Assembly: GCA_018820925.1 (NCBI GenBank)
Contig: JAHJNJ010000018.1
Coordinates: 61,227-125,226 of the forward strand
Direction: 5' to 3'
Length of the DNA: 64,000 nt
Source: Gammaproteobacteria bacterium
GTDB taxonomy: Bacteria; Pseudomonadota; Gammaproteobacteria; Burkholderiales; Gallionellaceae
Shown here: positions 63,931-64,000 of the stretch, one piece after another
How the letters are laid out: each line of letters begins with the position of its first letter
Numbering within the stretch: position 1 is the first letter of the stretch
Notes under the pieces: model-generated
Told to the model about the DNA's origin: nothing
The model's database searches: none
Seen by the model: the letters and a program-made list of their open reading frames with translations, nothing else
Program-made: the position numbers and the translations under genes

Positions 63931-64000
63931 TCAGTCCTTTTTCCCGATGAGTTCGATCATGTAGCCATCCGGGTCGCCGACAAACGCAATGATGCTCGTC
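63931..64000 (-). CDS. gloA: Lactoylglutathione lyase, C-terminal fragment
   Basis: The last 22 codons of a minus-strand gene end in TSIIAFVGDPDGYMIELIGK-KD and a TGA at 63931. The string FVGDPDGYMIELI, with the metal-binding Glu, is the C-terminal signature of glyoxalase I. The gene continues beyond the window. Confidence 0.75.
   Translation of the reverse strand, partial: TSIIAFVGDPDGYMIELIGKKD

Overview
The window reads as a chromosomal segment of a Gram-negative betaproteobacterium. A Nitrosomonadales or Gallionellaceae-like host is my inference from the gene repertoire and has not been tested. Supporting content is lipid A genes (lpxK, kdsB and a complete arn set), a PPi-dependent phosphofructokinase next to a proton-pumping pyrophosphatase, many TonB receptors, c-di-GMP and chemotaxis proteins, and several families of short palindromic intergenic repeats. 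No rRNA, tRNA, insertion sequence or CRISPR array was seen.

Layout. 1-1605: transhydrogenase pntA with the first codons of pntB. 2125-22354: a large accessory cluster, almost all on the minus strand. It holds four TonB-dependent receptors, two copies of a two-gene module (a Met- or His-rich periplasmic protein with a C-terminal membrane anchor, plus a NapH/NosR-like membrane polyferredoxin), a 2-hydroxyacyl-CoA dehydratase/double-cubane-type FeS protein with its BadF/HgdC-type ATPase activator, a small TauE/CcdA-like membrane protein, and tonB-exbB-exbD. At its right edge lie a b561-type cytochrome and a cytochrome c'. 22752-29234: mutL, an MntA/HepT pair, an acetyltransferase, an MFS symporter, miaA and a macrodomain protein. 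29308-32648: bacteriohemerythrin, PAS-GAF-HD-GYP and HDOD signalling proteins. 32703-41657: arnD, a split arnA, arnC, arnB, arnE and arnT, interrupted by a soluble CZB-type chemoreceptor on the other strand. 41888-47684: xseA, a second exbB-exbD pair, lpxK, a Trm112-like protein, kdsB, adk and a GlcG-like protein. 47784-53532: a metallo-beta-lactamase-fold protein, pfp, hppA and an aldehyde dehydrogenase. 53898-57032: a Cache-PAS-GGDEF-EAL protein. 57285-63609: LysR/pirin, two YceI proteins, an old-yellow-enzyme reductase, ppa, folD and a thioesterase-like gene. The right edge carries the 3' end of gloA.

The candidate new system is the 2-22 kb cluster. Three receptor genes (starts at 20992, 16331 and 13703) share almost the same promoter: two or three head-to-tail copies of a 15-bp dyad, GCGACAAnTTGTCGC, then exactly 24 nt, then a TAGTAT -10-like hexamer. 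The cytochrome c' gene has one perfect copy at the same 24-nt spacing, and a further copy at the same spacing faces a stretch with no gene. I infer one regulon that combines outer-membrane uptake, membrane electron transfer and a strongly reducing cytoplasmic FeS ATPase/reductase pair. A plausible role is reductive processing of an imported metal complex or other small ligand; the substrate cannot be read from the sequence.

Secondary points are an intergenic repeat fixed in frame inside mutL, a HepT-like protein whose motif histidine is arginine, a duplicated 13-codon start of the ArnA formyltransferase carrying mostly synonymous differences, and a cluster of DnaA-box-like sites between xseA and exbB.
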